Part shown: positions 20,228 through 28,353 of the stretch, one piece after another | How the letters are laid out: each line of letters begins with the position of its first letter | Numbering within the stretch: position 1 is the first letter of the stretch | NCBI RefSeq assembly: GCF_030718085.1 | Contig: NZ_JAVAJF010000001.1 | Coordinates: 1,240,001-1,304,000 of the forward strand | DNA length: 64,000 nucleotides | Origin: Marinobacter sp. MDS2 | Lineage (GTDB): Bacteria; Pseudomonadota; Gammaproteobacteria; Pseudomonadales; Oleiphilaceae | Direction: 5' to 3' | Notes under the pieces: model-generated | The model's database searches: none | What the model was told of the DNA's origin: nothing | The model's input: only the letters and a program-made list of their open reading frames with translations | Made by a program: the position numbers and the translations under genes

Positions 20228-20787
20228 CTAACCCTCCCCTGAACCTAACGAATGCAACGTGCGCCACGATCAGCGGCCGAACACGATGCGAAATTGGAAA
20301 CTGCGATAACAGGCAGTTTTATTATTGAAGTATCAGCTTGCGAGAAACGCTGAGCGGCCTGCGTGACTTCCCTCAAGCATAGAACAGCTTTCATTTTTTT
20401 CCTGTGACAGAGCGTTGTTATAACTCTCGTCGATAAGCGTCTGGCACTGCCTTGAACCGGCGCAGGTATCCGAGGCGCGCACCCTGGTGAAAGTTACGTA
20501 CTTTTACCAAAAAAATATGTTTTTTTCGCCTAAAACCTGACAAAGAGATCGCCAGACAACGGCAGAATTCTGTTTATTTACGTAATAATGGCCAATTCAC
20601 TTCACTAAAACAACACACCCCCGACCAAGGTCTGATACTCATCTTTTAGCCACAAACCTTCGCGTCACTAAATACTTTCCTTTCATCCAATGATCGTATG
20701 CGCCTGGCCAGACCGCTCAACCACAGGCTTCCGACTGAAAGCCACCCCATCATCTGCAACTAAACCCAACTTGCAGAATAATTAGAC

Positions 20788-20816
20788 CTGAAAATAATTT
20801 CATAACTCTGTATAAT
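20788..20816 (+). promoter_or_regulatory. Sigma-70-like promoter for the KamA-type gene
   Basis: CTGAAA at 20788-20793, 17-nt spacer, and a consensus TATAAT at 20811-20816, about 78 nt upstream of the start codon. Confidence 0.6.
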
Positions 20817-20842
20817 TTTCGGCCCGTTTTTTAGGCAACTGC

Positions 20843-20865
20843 GAAGGTGCTTTAGCCTTCTTTTT
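20843..20865 (+). terminator. Possible leader attenuator of the KamA-type gene
   Basis: GAAGG and CCTTC arms (8-nt loop) followed by TTTTT, lying between the promoter and the start codon. The stem is short, so termination efficiency is uncertain. Confidence 0.35.
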
Positions 20866-20893
20866 ACTTTTATTACCCAACAGAGGGCGATCT

Positions 20894-22258
20894 ATGAACT
20901 CCATCGTCACCTTTCCTAACCGTATCCCGGTGCAGGAATTCGAAGAGCGCCGGTTCAAGGTGTTTACTGACCGTCAGCTCGACAAAATTGAAGCCATTCA
21001 GGACCTGCCAGAAGAAACCCTGTTTGAGATGAAGGTTGTGGCCAGCGTGCTGCCCTTCCGCGTCAACGAATATGTCATCAACGAGCTGATCAACTGGGAC
21101 AAAGTACCGAACGATCCAATCTACCAGTTGGTGTTCCCGCAAAAGGGTATGCTGAAGGACGAGCATTACGAGCAGATGGCACAACTGCACCGGGACGGCG
21201 CAGACAAGAAAGACATTCAGGCGCTTGCCAAGCAGATCCGTGATGATCTGAACCCGCACCCGGCCGGCCAAATGGAAATGAACATGCCGGAGCTGGACGG
21301 CGAAGTGCTGGACGGCGTTCAGCACAAATACCGCGAAACCGTGCTGTTCTTCCCGGCGCAGGGCCAGACATGCCACTCTTACTGCACCTTCTGCTTCCGT
21401 TGGGCGCAATTTGTCGGCGACAAAGACCTGAAGATGTCCAGCACCGAAGCCGAGAAGCTACACGGCTACCTGCAGGAACACACCGAGGTTACCGACTTGC
21501 TGGTGACCGGCGGCGATCCGATGGTTATGAAAACCAAGAGCTTGGTTCAGTACCTGGAGCCTCTGCTTCAGCCTGAGTTCGATCACGTTCAGACCATCCG
21601 CATCGGCACCAAGGCTTTGACCTTCTGGCCCTACCGCTTCGTCACCGACAAAGATGCAGACGAGCTGATCGAGCTATTCGCCAAACTGGTCGATGCCGGC
21701 AAGCACGTAGCCATCATGGCGCACTACAACCACTGGCAGGAAATCACCACCGACATCGCGGAAGAAGCCATTCGCCGCATCCGCGCCACCGGTGCTGAAA
21801 TCCGCGCGCAAGGTCCGCTGATCAAGCACGTTAACGACAACGCGGATGACTGGGCGAAGCTTTGGAAGCGCGAAGTGAAGCTGGGCATCATCCCCTACTA
21901 CATGTTCGTAGAGCGCGACACCGGCGCCAAAAACTACTTTGAAGTGCCGCTTGCGGAAGCCTACAACATCTACCGCGAAGCCATGAAGAAGGTCTCTGGC
22001 CTGGCTCGAACCGCCCGAGGCCCCAGCATGAGCGCCGGCCCTGGCAAGGTAGAAATACAGGGCATTGCGGAAATCAAAGGCGAGAAAGTGTTTGTACTGC
22101 GCTTCTTGCAAGGCCGCAACCCGGACTGGGTGCAGCGCCCGTTCTTCGCCAAGTACAGCGAAACCGCCACTTGGTTGCATGAACTTGAACCGGCCTTCGG
22201 AGAGGAGAAGTTCTTCTTTGAGGATGAGTTTGAGCAGATGAAGAAAGGGAATGCATAA
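20894..22258 (+). CDS. KamA-family radical SAM protein (lysine 2,3-aminomutase-like)
   Basis: A 454-residue radical SAM enzyme. The 4Fe-4S motif is Cys160-x3-Cys164-x2-Cys167 (CHSYCTFC), followed by VTGGDPMVM for S-adenosylmethionine binding. A glycine-rich GPGKVEIQG near residue 385 may hold the pyridoxal phosphate lysine. The known family moves an amino group from the alpha to the beta carbon of lysine or relatives. It is longer than EpmB (about 340) and its cluster surroundings (CFRWAQFVG) differ from clostridial KamA, so the substrate is open. No ablB-type acetyltransferase or epmA is next to it. It stands alone, with its own promoter and terminator. Confidence 0.8.
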   Translation: MNSIVTFPNRIPVQEFEERRFKVFTDRQLDKIEAIQDLPEETLFEMKVVASVLPFRVNEYVINELINWDKVPNDPIYQLVFPQKGMLKDEHYEQMAQLHRDGADKKDIQALAKQIRDDLNPHPAGQMEMNMPELDGEVLDGVQHKYRETVLFFPAQGQTCHSYCTFCFRWAQFVGDKDLKMSSTEAEKLHGYLQEHTEVTDLLVTGGDPMVMKTKSLVQYLEPLLQPEFDHVQTIRIGTKALTFWPYRFVTDKDADELIELFAKLVDAGKHVAIMAHYNHWQEITTDIAEEAIRRIRATGAEIRAQGPLIKHVNDNADDWAKLWKREVKLGIIPYYMFVERDTGAKNYFEVPLAEAYNIYREAMKKVSGLARTARGPSMSAGPGKVEIQGIAEIKGEKVFVLRFLQGRNPDWVQRPFFAKYSETATWLHELEPAFGEEKFFFEDEFEQMKKGNA

Positions 22259-22281
22259 CCCTCTTCTTCGCTGACCACTCT

Positions 22282-22312
22282 AAAGGGGCGCCTGGCAAGG
22301 TGCCCCTTTTTT
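22282..22312 (+). terminator. Intrinsic terminator after the KamA-type gene
   Basis: AAAGGGGCGCC-TGGCAA-GGTGCCCCTTTTTT: strong G+C stem with one G-T pair and a T-run, 23 nt past the stop. Confidence 0.93.
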
Positions 22313-22587
22313 ATGCGACCAATACCATAACTGCGTCACCCTAACCATTGACTTCAATCATATCTCGTTAGGCCAAAGCTGCAATTTAACAATGCTTTAC
22401 AGTTCGTCAATTGCTAGCTACCCGATAACACTCTAACTTTTACGTAGCTCCAATCGGCGTATTTGAGCAAAGGGACTACTGATCAGGGACAGATCAAGCT
22501 TTACGCTATACCTCTCTCTGATCGTGTCCGCATTTCCGGCAGGTGTTCACTGCCACCTTCTAAAAATTAAAGAGAATGGAAATCAGG
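22313..22587. other. Upstream region of the lipoprotein gene
   Basis: No ORF. An imperfect inverted repeat GGACA-GATCA (22487-22496) and TGATCGTGTCC (22519-22529) with one bulged base encloses TACGCTATACCTC, where TATACC could be a -10. A smaller dyad GGCAG-N7-CTGCC follows. It may be the operator or leader of the gene at 22588. Confidence 0.35.
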
Positions 22588-24462
22588 ATGCTTCAAAAGA
22601 ATAAATTGCTTCGTGCTTTGCTGGCTGCTGGCCTAACGACTGGAATGGTTGCTTGTGGTGGAGGCGGAAGCTCCAGCGACTCGACTTCAGGCGGTGACGG
22701 TGGCGGTGGCGGTGGCGGTGGCGGTGACCCCCAAACGTCTTCACAACCAACCAATACCGGCCAATTTGTCGATAGCCCGGTTGGCGGGCTTGAATACACT
22801 CGCAGTAGCAATAATGGTGAAACATACCTAACCAATGACAACGGCGAGTTCAAATACGCCGACAACGATACTGTCACCTTTAAGGTTGGCCAACTGACTA
22901 TCGGCTCTACCAAGGGTGCCGCGGTCATTTCACCGAAAAACCTTGCCCAAGGAACGGGGGCCACGAACGTAGCTCGAGTACTCCAAACTCTCGATGAAGA
23001 TGGCGACGCCACAAACGGTATCACCATTTCATCCGAAGTCCGCAGCAAAGCCGCTAAAGCAGCTACACCTCGGAATATTTCTGAAACAGCAGATTTGGAC
23101 TCAATCGCAAACGAAATCACGGATCTTAGCTCCGACACCAACGCTCAACTGGTTTCCGCGACAGACGCTGACGCCCACCTTAACGAGACTCTTGCAAGCA
23201 TCAGCGGTGCTGACGTAACAAGCTGCGCAGATGAAGGTGCACAAGAGCTATCTACCAGCGATTTTTCCGACCTATCCGTGGGCATGATTTCGGACAGTGA
23301 AATCATGATTATGCAATTCTCAGGCTCCGGATCATTCTCTGAGTTCAAGACCAAAGACAACGAATACACGGAAAAAGACATCAAACGCGAAGGAAATTGG
23401 ACGTTCAACGAGAACAGCCAAGAGCTATCACTAACCTTCCCTAAAGAAGGTAGCGACGGTGACACAACTGATACCTTCGAGATTTGCGCGGTGGAGAGTA
23501 AGGTCATCACAGAATCAGACGAGGGTGCCAGCTACCTTTACAGGCTGAACAAGCAAATCAAAGCCGAGCGTGCAGCCGGCACTTACTTCCTGCAGTACCC
23601 TGATGAAACCGGCGCCATAATCACGCTAAACAAAGACAAAACCCTAACCTATTTTGAAGGTGAGTCTCCGACTTCAGCTTCAGTTTCATTCGGCACGGGG
23701 ATGGCAACGATCGAGTGGGCAGGCGAATCAAATGATGAAATCTACTTCCTCTCCGGCCAGCCTACCCGGACGGCCATATACCTCGACTTTGCAGAGACTG
23801 CCGGTACTTTTGAACGGATAGGCACAGCCAAGGCAACAGCGCCAATCACACTCGAGACCCCAACGACTGGCGATCTAAAAGGTAAAGCATTCCTTTACCG
23901 CTCAGATGAAGCCGATGAAGTTGTTGTGACTGAACTAAACGACGGCACTTATGTATCCTATTTCAACGACTCTTATCACAACGATGAGCGCCAGCCCGCA
24001 GAGCGGCGCGCGAACAACTGGTCCATCGCGAACGGCGTCCTGAACCTCGAAGAAGAGACGCCTAACGAAGAACGGTGGCGTATTGCTTTAGCTAAAACCA
24101 CTTCTTACTGGGGGCTTAAAGCCGACGAAAACCGGGATGAGATCAACAAGATTGATTCTATCTCCCTAGCCAAAGCTCTGACGAACGATAGTTTCGTTGG
24201 CACCTACGACATCGGCATTCCTACGGAAAACAACGCGGAAGAGGTTCTCACCATCTCGGAAGGCGGAAGCTGCGATTACAGTGGCACAGGCTGCAACTGG
24301 AGCATCGATGAAAATGGCAAAGGTTTAATTACCTTTGGCTCAGGCAACGATTCCGTCGGCAACATCTGGCAGATGGCAGATCGGTCTAACGGATATATTT
24401 TCGTGATGACTCACACCCAAAACGAAGATGATGTGGAGCCGGGCTACATGACCCGTCGATAA
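22588..24462 (+). CDS. Large lipoprotein of unknown function
   Basis: A 624-residue secreted lipoprotein: MLQKNKLLRALLAAG...MVACGGGG has a lipobox ending in Cys, then a Gly/Ser-rich spacer. Residues about 45-110 (FVDSPVGGLEYTRSSN, TNDNGEFKY, VTFKVGQLTIG) resemble the repeated DNGEF-type beta domain common in surface lipoproteins of marine gammaproteobacteria. The rest has three or more beta-rich GTY...LTL/ITL...W segments of lipocalin-like character and no enzyme motif I recognise. The ATG at 22588 is preferred to that at 22576, whose ribosome site would be too close. Acidic composition suits a marine host. Confidence 0.75.
   Translation: MLQKNKLLRALLAAGLTTGMVACGGGGSSSDSTSGGDGGGGGGGGGDPQTSSQPTNTGQFVDSPVGGLEYTRSSNNGETYLTNDNGEFKYADNDTVTFKVGQLTIGSTKGAAVISPKNLAQGTGATNVARVLQTLDEDGDATNGITISSEVRSKAAKAATPRNISETADLDSIANEITDLSSDTNAQLVSATDADAHLNETLASISGADVTSCADEGAQELSTSDFSDLSVGMISDSEIMIMQFSGSGSFSEFKTKDNEYTEKDIKREGNWTFNENSQELSLTFPKEGSDGDTTDTFEICAVESKVITESDEGASYLYRLNKQIKAERAAGTYFLQYPDETGAIITLNKDKTLTYFEGESPTSASVSFGTGMATIEWAGESNDEIYFLSGQPTRTAIYLDFAETAGTFERIGTAKATAPITLETPTTGDLKGKAFLYRSDEADEVVVTELNDGTYVSYFNDSYHNDERQPAERRANNWSIANGVLNLEEETPNEERWRIALAKTTSYWGLKADENRDEINKIDSISLAKALTNDSFVGTYDIGIPTENNAEEVLTISEGGSCDYSGTGCNWSIDENGKGLITFGSGNDSVGNIWQMADRSNGYIFVMTHTQNEDDVEPGYMTRR
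22699..22728 (+). repeat. GGTGGC hexamer tract inside the lipoprotein gene
   Basis: About four and a half tandem copies of GGTGGC encode a polyglycine linker right behind the lipid anchor. Slippage would change linker length in steps of two residues without a frameshift. Confidence 0.7.
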
Positions 24463-24477
24463 CACATCTCTGGGTTG

Positions 24478-24504
24478 AGGCCCGCCATTTTGGCGGGCCT
24501 TTTA
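24478..24504 (+). terminator. Intrinsic terminator after the lipoprotein gene
   Basis: GGCCCGCC-ATTTT-GGCGGGCC followed by TTTT, 16 nt past the stop. It also lies beyond the 3' end of the convergent thioredoxin gene. Confidence 0.88.
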
Positions 24505-24529
24505 TGGAGTTTGCCCTTCGTCAAAAACA

Positions 24530-25393
24530 TCAATGCATCAACGTATACAACTTCCTCCGATACGTCCGCACATCCGCATTGTTGTTCCCCAATTTCTCAA
24601 ACAACTCCACCAAGGTTGTCTTGGCCACGCCATCTTTATAAGTGCTGTCCGCCTGCATTAACCGGATCAGCAAATCCATCGCCTCGGCATTCTGCTCTTG
24701 CAACACTTTGTGCAGTGCCAACTGATGTAAAGCCTCCGGGTCTTTCGGGTTGGCTTCCAGCGTTTGCTCCAAGCCCTCGATGGCCGGCAATTCACCGGAC
24801 TGCTTCAAAAACTTAACGCGGGCCGCCAGCTGCTTGGCCTTGGTCTGCAGTTTTTCTTCCGGCGGCAGGCTTTCCAGCACTTGCTCGGCGGTTTCCAGAT
24901 CACCTTGCTCCGCTTTCAGCTGGGCCAGATCAATCAGTACGTCCAGGTTTTCCGGATCCTTTTGGTTCATTTCCGTGAGGATCGCCAGCGCACCGTCCAG
25001 ATCACCCGCTTCCCAAAGTGCGTGTGCTTTTTCGTACGGGTCTTCTGCCGGCAGCTCAACATGCTTCTCCAGCACCTTGCGGATCTCGCTTTCTGGTTGG
25101 GCACCATTAAAGCCGTCTACGGCTTGGCCGTCTTTTACTAGGATCACGGTGGGCAGGCTGCGCACACCCAAGGAAGACGTCAGCTCTTGCTGCTCGTCGG
25201 CATTCACTTTCGCCAGCAGGAAGTTGCCCTGATATTCGTCCGCCAGCTTTTCCAGTATCGGCATCAGCTGCTTACAAGGCGCGCACCATTCGGCCCATAC
25301 GTCCACCAGGATTGGCGTGGTGGCGGAAGCGTCCATCACTTTCTGCTGAAAGTTGTCGGCGGTGGCGTCGAAGATATACGGCGAAGCGGTCAT
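24530..25393 (-). CDS. cnoX: CnoX/YbbN-type thioredoxin with TPR region
   Basis: A 287-residue fusion: thioredoxin fold at residues 1-110 with active site WCAPC (Cys37, Cys40), then tetratricopeptide-like helices (DLDGALAILTEMNQKDPENL and NPKDPEALHQLALHKVL). CnoX proteins are chaperedoxins that protect GroEL/DnaK clients under oxidative stress. E. coli CnoX has lost the first cysteine, whereas this protein keeps CxxC and should be able to reduce disulfides. It stands alone. Confidence 0.88.
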   Translation of the reverse strand: MTASPYIFDATADNFQQKVMDASATTPILVDVWAEWCAPCKQLMPILEKLADEYQGNFLLAKVNADEQQELTSSLGVRSLPTVILVKDGQAVDGFNGAQPESEIRKVLEKHVELPAEDPYEKAHALWEAGDLDGALAILTEMNQKDPENLDVLIDLAQLKAEQGDLETAEQVLESLPPEEKLQTKAKQLAARVKFLKQSGELPAIEGLEQTLEANPKDPEALHQLALHKVLQEQNAEAMDLLIRLMQADSTYKDGVAKTTLVELFEKLGNNNADVRTYRRKLYTLMH

Positions 25394-25482
25394 ATATTTA
25401 CCCGGTTAATAAGACATGGATTACGATCGGTTATGGGGTCAGGCAACGAAAATTCAAGCCAGGCGGGCACCGCTTATGGCTG

Positions 25483-26523
25483 CTAGCGAGCCACACGTTG
25501 TTTCAGGTAGTCCCGCGGCGAACACCCTGCCCAGCGCCGAAAGGCTCGGCTGAAGTTGGTAACGTCAGAATAGCCCAGCAAGTCAGACACCTCTCCAATA
25601 CTTTTCTGATTGAGCAACAACAGCCGCTCCGCATGGTGTCGGCGAATGCTCTCCACCAGTTGACGAAAGACCACTCCTTCAGCCTGTAAACGACGCTGCA
25701 GCGTGCGCGGGGTGGTATTCAGTTTCTCCGCCACCTCTTCCATAGACGCGAAACCCAACTCCTCGTCAAACACCAGGTCTCGCACCTGCCGAGCCAGCGA
25801 ACGCCCTCCACCCAGCCGGCCCAGCTCCTCCTTGCACTGTTCCCGGGCAATCCGGGCGGCGACAGGGTCTGACATCACCAGGGGGTAATCAAGAATCGAC
25901 GCATCAAATATAAACCCGTTGAAAGCGCCGTCAAAATGAAGCTTGCCGGCAACCAGATGGTCGTATCGGTCCATATAGGGAGGACGGGGGAATCTTATTA
26001 CGCCTTCGCCTTTAAGCTTCCGGCCAGTCAGGGCTTCTGCCATGGCTGCGAATCCGGTCAGCAGAAACTGCGCGCCTACTTCGCTCAGCCGATAGCGCTC
26101 ATCTCGTTCCCCCAGGCTCAGCCGTACCATGTCGCCCCCATGCCCTGCCTCACGATCAATGCGTAACTGGAGGTCCGACGAGGGCATGTCGAAATAGGCC
26201 CTGGCAATCTCCAGCGCCTCTCCCAGGGTGCGCGCTACCATCGCGGCCTGGCCAATGACCCCATGGCAGGACACCCGCATTTGCAGGCCCAGCAAAAAGC
26301 CGATACCCGGCTCCCCTGTCAGGCTGACCGCCCGCTCTATCAGATTGGCGAAGTTGTCCCGGGGTAACCGGAAACCATTGCGCAAACAGTCTTCCGGCTG
26401 CAGGCCTTCCCCCGCCAACAGCTTGTCTGCCGATATATTCCAGCGTTCGGCCACATCCATCAGCAGCAGTACGTAGGTGCCCGGAACGGTCGGTTGGCTG
26501 GAAACGATAGAAACTGTTGTCAT
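25483..26523 (-). CDS. AraC-family transcriptional regulator
   Basis: A 346-residue regulator with an N-terminal ligand/dimerisation domain (AraC-type arabinose-binding-like, residues about 20-210) and a C-terminal double helix-turn-helix (GFASMEEVAEKLNTTPRTLQ and SIGEVSDLLGYSDVTNFSRA). This group includes OruR and regulators beside lipid genes. It is divergent from the fatty acid desaturase and two 8-bp direct repeats lie between them, so it probably controls the desaturase. The effector may be a fatty acid (inference). Confidence 0.88.
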   Translation of the reverse strand: MTTVSIVSSQPTVPGTYVLLLMDVAERWNISADKLLAGEGLQPEDCLRNGFRLPRDNFANLIERAVSLTGEPGIGFLLGLQMRVSCHGVIGQAAMVARTLGEALEIARAYFDMPSSDLQLRIDREAGHGGDMVRLSLGERDERYRLSEVGAQFLLTGFAAMAEALTGRKLKGEGVIRFPRPPYMDRYDHLVAGKLHFDGAFNGFIFDASILDYPLVMSDPVAARIAREQCKEELGRLGGGRSLARQVRDLVFDEELGFASMEEVAEKLNTTPRTLQRRLQAEGVVFRQLVESIRRHHAERLLLLNQKSIGEVSDLLGYSDVTNFSRAFRRWAGCSPRDYLKQRVAR

Positions 26524-26529
26524 TGTAGT

Positions 26530-26565
26530 TGTCGTCTAATGATCGTTTTTTGTCGTCTGATCATA
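26530..26565. promoter_or_regulatory. Direct repeats, probable AraC-regulator binding site
   Basis: TGTCGTCT occurs at 26530-26537 and again at 26551-26558, exactly 21 bp apart (two helical turns), each followed by related ATGATC / GATCAT. Tandem direct half-sites on one DNA face are typical for AraC-family dimers. The site lies 7 bp upstream of the regulator start, in the region shared with the desaturase. Confidence 0.6.
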
Positions 26566-26658
26566 CCCGGCTTGGGCACCACCTCACCCACAATAGCAAC
26601 TGTAGATGCCAGGATCAGGTACCTGGATGCCGATAACCCCCGTTAAAAAGGTCAAACC

Positions 26659-27744
26659 ATGTCTTTAGATCCAAGCACCATGACCGATGCCCAAAAAACC
26701 GATCACATTCGCAAGACCATTCTGGAGGAAGGCCGGGCGTTAAGGCGCCGTCATCCGTGGCTTGAAAAGCACCAGAATCTGATTGGCGCCGCCATTATGG
26801 TGGTATCGCTTCTGGGCATGATTACCAGCGGTACGTTGTATGTCATGGACATTATTCCCTGGTGGCTGTGCATTCCTGTCACCGCCATTTTCGCCTCCTT
26901 CATCCATGAACTGGAACACGACCTTATCCACCTGATGTACTTCAAAAACCGCCCCTGGGCAAACAAGCTTATGCTGGCCGTAGGCTGGGTGGCTCGGGCA
27001 AGCACCGTCAGCCCGTTCGTGCGCCGCAATCTGCACCTGCACCACCACAAGTACAGTGGTACCGAAAGCGACCTGGAAGAACGAGGCATTACCAACGGTG
27101 AGCGCTGGGGGCTACGCCGGCTGCTGATGACCGGTGACAACATGATGGCAGTACTGATGCGTCCGCTGACCATGCAGCGAGCGGTGAAGGCGTATATCCG
27201 TTCCCAGAAACCGGAATCCCGGGGCGAGGTTCAGAAAATGCGCATCCAGCAACTGCTGGCCTATGCACCCCTGGGCAACCTTTACTACCTGTTGTTTCAT
27301 GGCTGGATTGCCATCCATGTGGTGCTGTTTTCGGCACAGGTTGCGGGCTCACCCATTACCCTGACCGGTGAATTTGCCAGCGCGCTTGGGGTTCTGAATA
27401 CCTTTGCCGTGGTCTATATGCTGCCATCGTTCCTGCGCACCTTCTGCCTGCATTTCATCAGCTCCAATATCCACTATTACGGAGATGTTGAAGCCCGCAA
27501 CGTGATGCAACAGTGCCAGGTTCTTAACCCCTGGTGGCTGCTACCGATGCAGGCGTTCTGCTTCAATTTTGGCAGCACCCATGCCATTCACCACTTTGCC
27601 GTGCGGGAGCCGTTTTACATCCGCCAATGGACCGCACCAGCCGCCCATAAAGTGATGAGAGAGATGGGTGTTCGGTTTAACGACTACGGCACGTTTTTCC
27701 GGGGGAACCGTTTTAGTCAGGAGACATCTTCATTTCCAGTGTAG
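26659..27744 (+). CDS. Membrane fatty acid desaturase
   Basis: A 361-residue integral membrane di-iron desaturase. Three histidine boxes are visible: HELEH (His83-His87, plus His91), HLHHH (His126-His130) and HAIHH (308-312). Hydrophobic segments cover residues about 41-63, 67-85, 205-225 and 235-255. It probably inserts a double bond into acyl chains for membrane fluidity or modifies another lipid; regiospecificity is not readable. Its 3' end overlaps the convergent brnA end by 15 bp. Confidence 0.88.
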   Translation: MSLDPSTMTDAQKTDHIRKTILEEGRALRRRHPWLEKHQNLIGAAIMVVSLLGMITSGTLYVMDIIPWWLCIPVTAIFASFIHELEHDLIHLMYFKNRPWANKLMLAVGWVARASTVSPFVRRNLHLHHHKYSGTESDLEERGITNGERWGLRRLLMTGDNMMAVLMRPLTMQRAVKAYIRSQKPESRGEVQKMRIQQLLAYAPLGNLYYLLFHGWIAIHVVLFSAQVAGSPITLTGEFASALGVLNTFAVVYMLPSFLRTFCLHFISSNIHYYGDVEARNVMQQCQVLNPWWLLPMQAFCFNFGSTHAIHHFAVREPFYIRQWTAPAAHKVMREMGVRFNDYGTFFRGNRFSQETSSFPV

Positions 27745-27939
27745 ATCCGGTTTCCTGCGGGACTGCGCGCAGTCCCGCAGGTATAGATTAATCAGGCTCT
27801 GATAAGGCACGCCCAATTCTTCGGCCAATGCCTTGAAGTATCCCAACGCATCTTCGTCCACCCGAATTGTGATCTGCTTTTTCAACGCCTTGGCGTAGGG
27901 GTTTCTTTTCGCCCCTGAAAAGTCGTATTCGTCTCTCAT
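27730..27939 (-). CDS. brnA: BrnA-type antitoxin
   Basis: A 69-residue protein with the BrnA layout: basic N-terminal part (GAKRNPYAKALKKQITIRVD, ribbon-helix-helix) and a C-terminal helix ending LYLRDCAQSRRK. BrnA proteins bind the BrnT RNase and repress the operon. It overlaps brnT by 4 bp (ATGA), with toxin first as usual for BrnTA. The bases coding LRDCAQSRR form a 28-bp perfect palindrome. Confidence 0.87.
   Translation of the reverse strand: MRDEYDFSGAKRNPYAKALKKQITIRVDEDALGYFKALAEELGVPYQSLINLYLRDCAQSRRKPDLHWK
27754..27781. terminator. 28-bp perfect palindrome inside brnA, after the desaturase stop
   Basis: Each half is 14 bases (CCTGCGGGACTGCG and its reverse complement). It starts 10 nt past the desaturase stop codon and lies entirely within the brnA coding sequence. 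No T-run follows on either strand. It probably stops or stabilises converging transcripts; a protein-binding site is the alternative. Confidence 0.6.
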
Positions 27940-28226
27940 AGTCCTCGCCTCCCGGCCCTGTAATAGCCAGACTCATGCTTCGTCGCTTTGCGTGCTGAAA
28001 TCAACCTGATGGTTTGATCATCCTGTCGATAACAATGACAAACCACAAGCAACCGGAGTGACTCACTGCGCCCCATAATCAGAAACCGATCCTCCAACTC
28101 AGAGTGGTCAGGGTCGGGAATAATCAAGCCATACTCATCATAGAAAACAGTACGCGCCTCATGAAAACTGACGCCATGCTTATCCTGGTTGATCAGCGCC
28201 TTCCTTTCGTCCCATTCAAAATTCAT
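27936..28226 (-). CDS. brnT: BrnT-type ribonuclease toxin
   Basis: A 96-residue protein matching BrnT throughout: FEWDERKALINQDKHGVSF, the PDPDHSE acidic stretch, LIMGRS and the C-terminal ISARKATKHE. BrnT is a RelE-like RNase that halts translation. The ATG at 28226 has GGAGGG five bases upstream; the in-frame GTG at 28232 is rejected. It is the first gene of the brnT-brnA operon. Confidence 0.9.
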   Translation of the reverse strand: MNFEWDERKALINQDKHGVSFHEARTVFYDEYGLIIPDPDHSELEDRFLIMGRSESLRLLVVCHCYRQDDQTIRLISARKATKHESGYYRAGRRGL

Positions 28227-28251
28227 ATTCACCCTCCGTGGATAACTACAT

Positions 28252-28261
28252 TGTAATTACA
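28252..28261. promoter_or_regulatory. Probable brnTA operator
   Basis: TGTAATTACA, a perfect 10-bp palindrome, lies 26 bp upstream of brnT in an A/T-rich stretch, where a BrnA ribbon-helix-helix repressor would bind. Flanking bases extend the similarity to ATGTAATTACAAT. Confidence 0.5.
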
Positions 28262-28353
28262 TTTCAAGCTTTCTAGCAACGCCTGAAAGCTTGAAAACCT
28301 GGCTTTCGTCGTCACATAGGTCTTTAACCACTCAGCCTTGAGAGCAACACGGT

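Larger units (their letters stand above)
20228..20893. other. 665-bp control region between divergent aceE and the KamA-type gene
   Basis: No credible ORF. Visible signals are a promoter (20788-20816) and leader hairpin (20843-20865) for the rightward gene, and a near-perfect dyad at 20486-20508 (GGTGAAAGT-TACGT-ACTTTTACC) flanked by A- and T-runs. A TATAAC on the minus strand near 20420 could be part of an aceE promoter, but no matching -35 is clear. The rest is A/T-rich without recognised structure. Confidence 0.5.

Noticed and set aside
22690..22728. Phase-variable frameshift tract in the lipoprotein gene
   Set aside because: The unit is six bases, so changes stay in frame.
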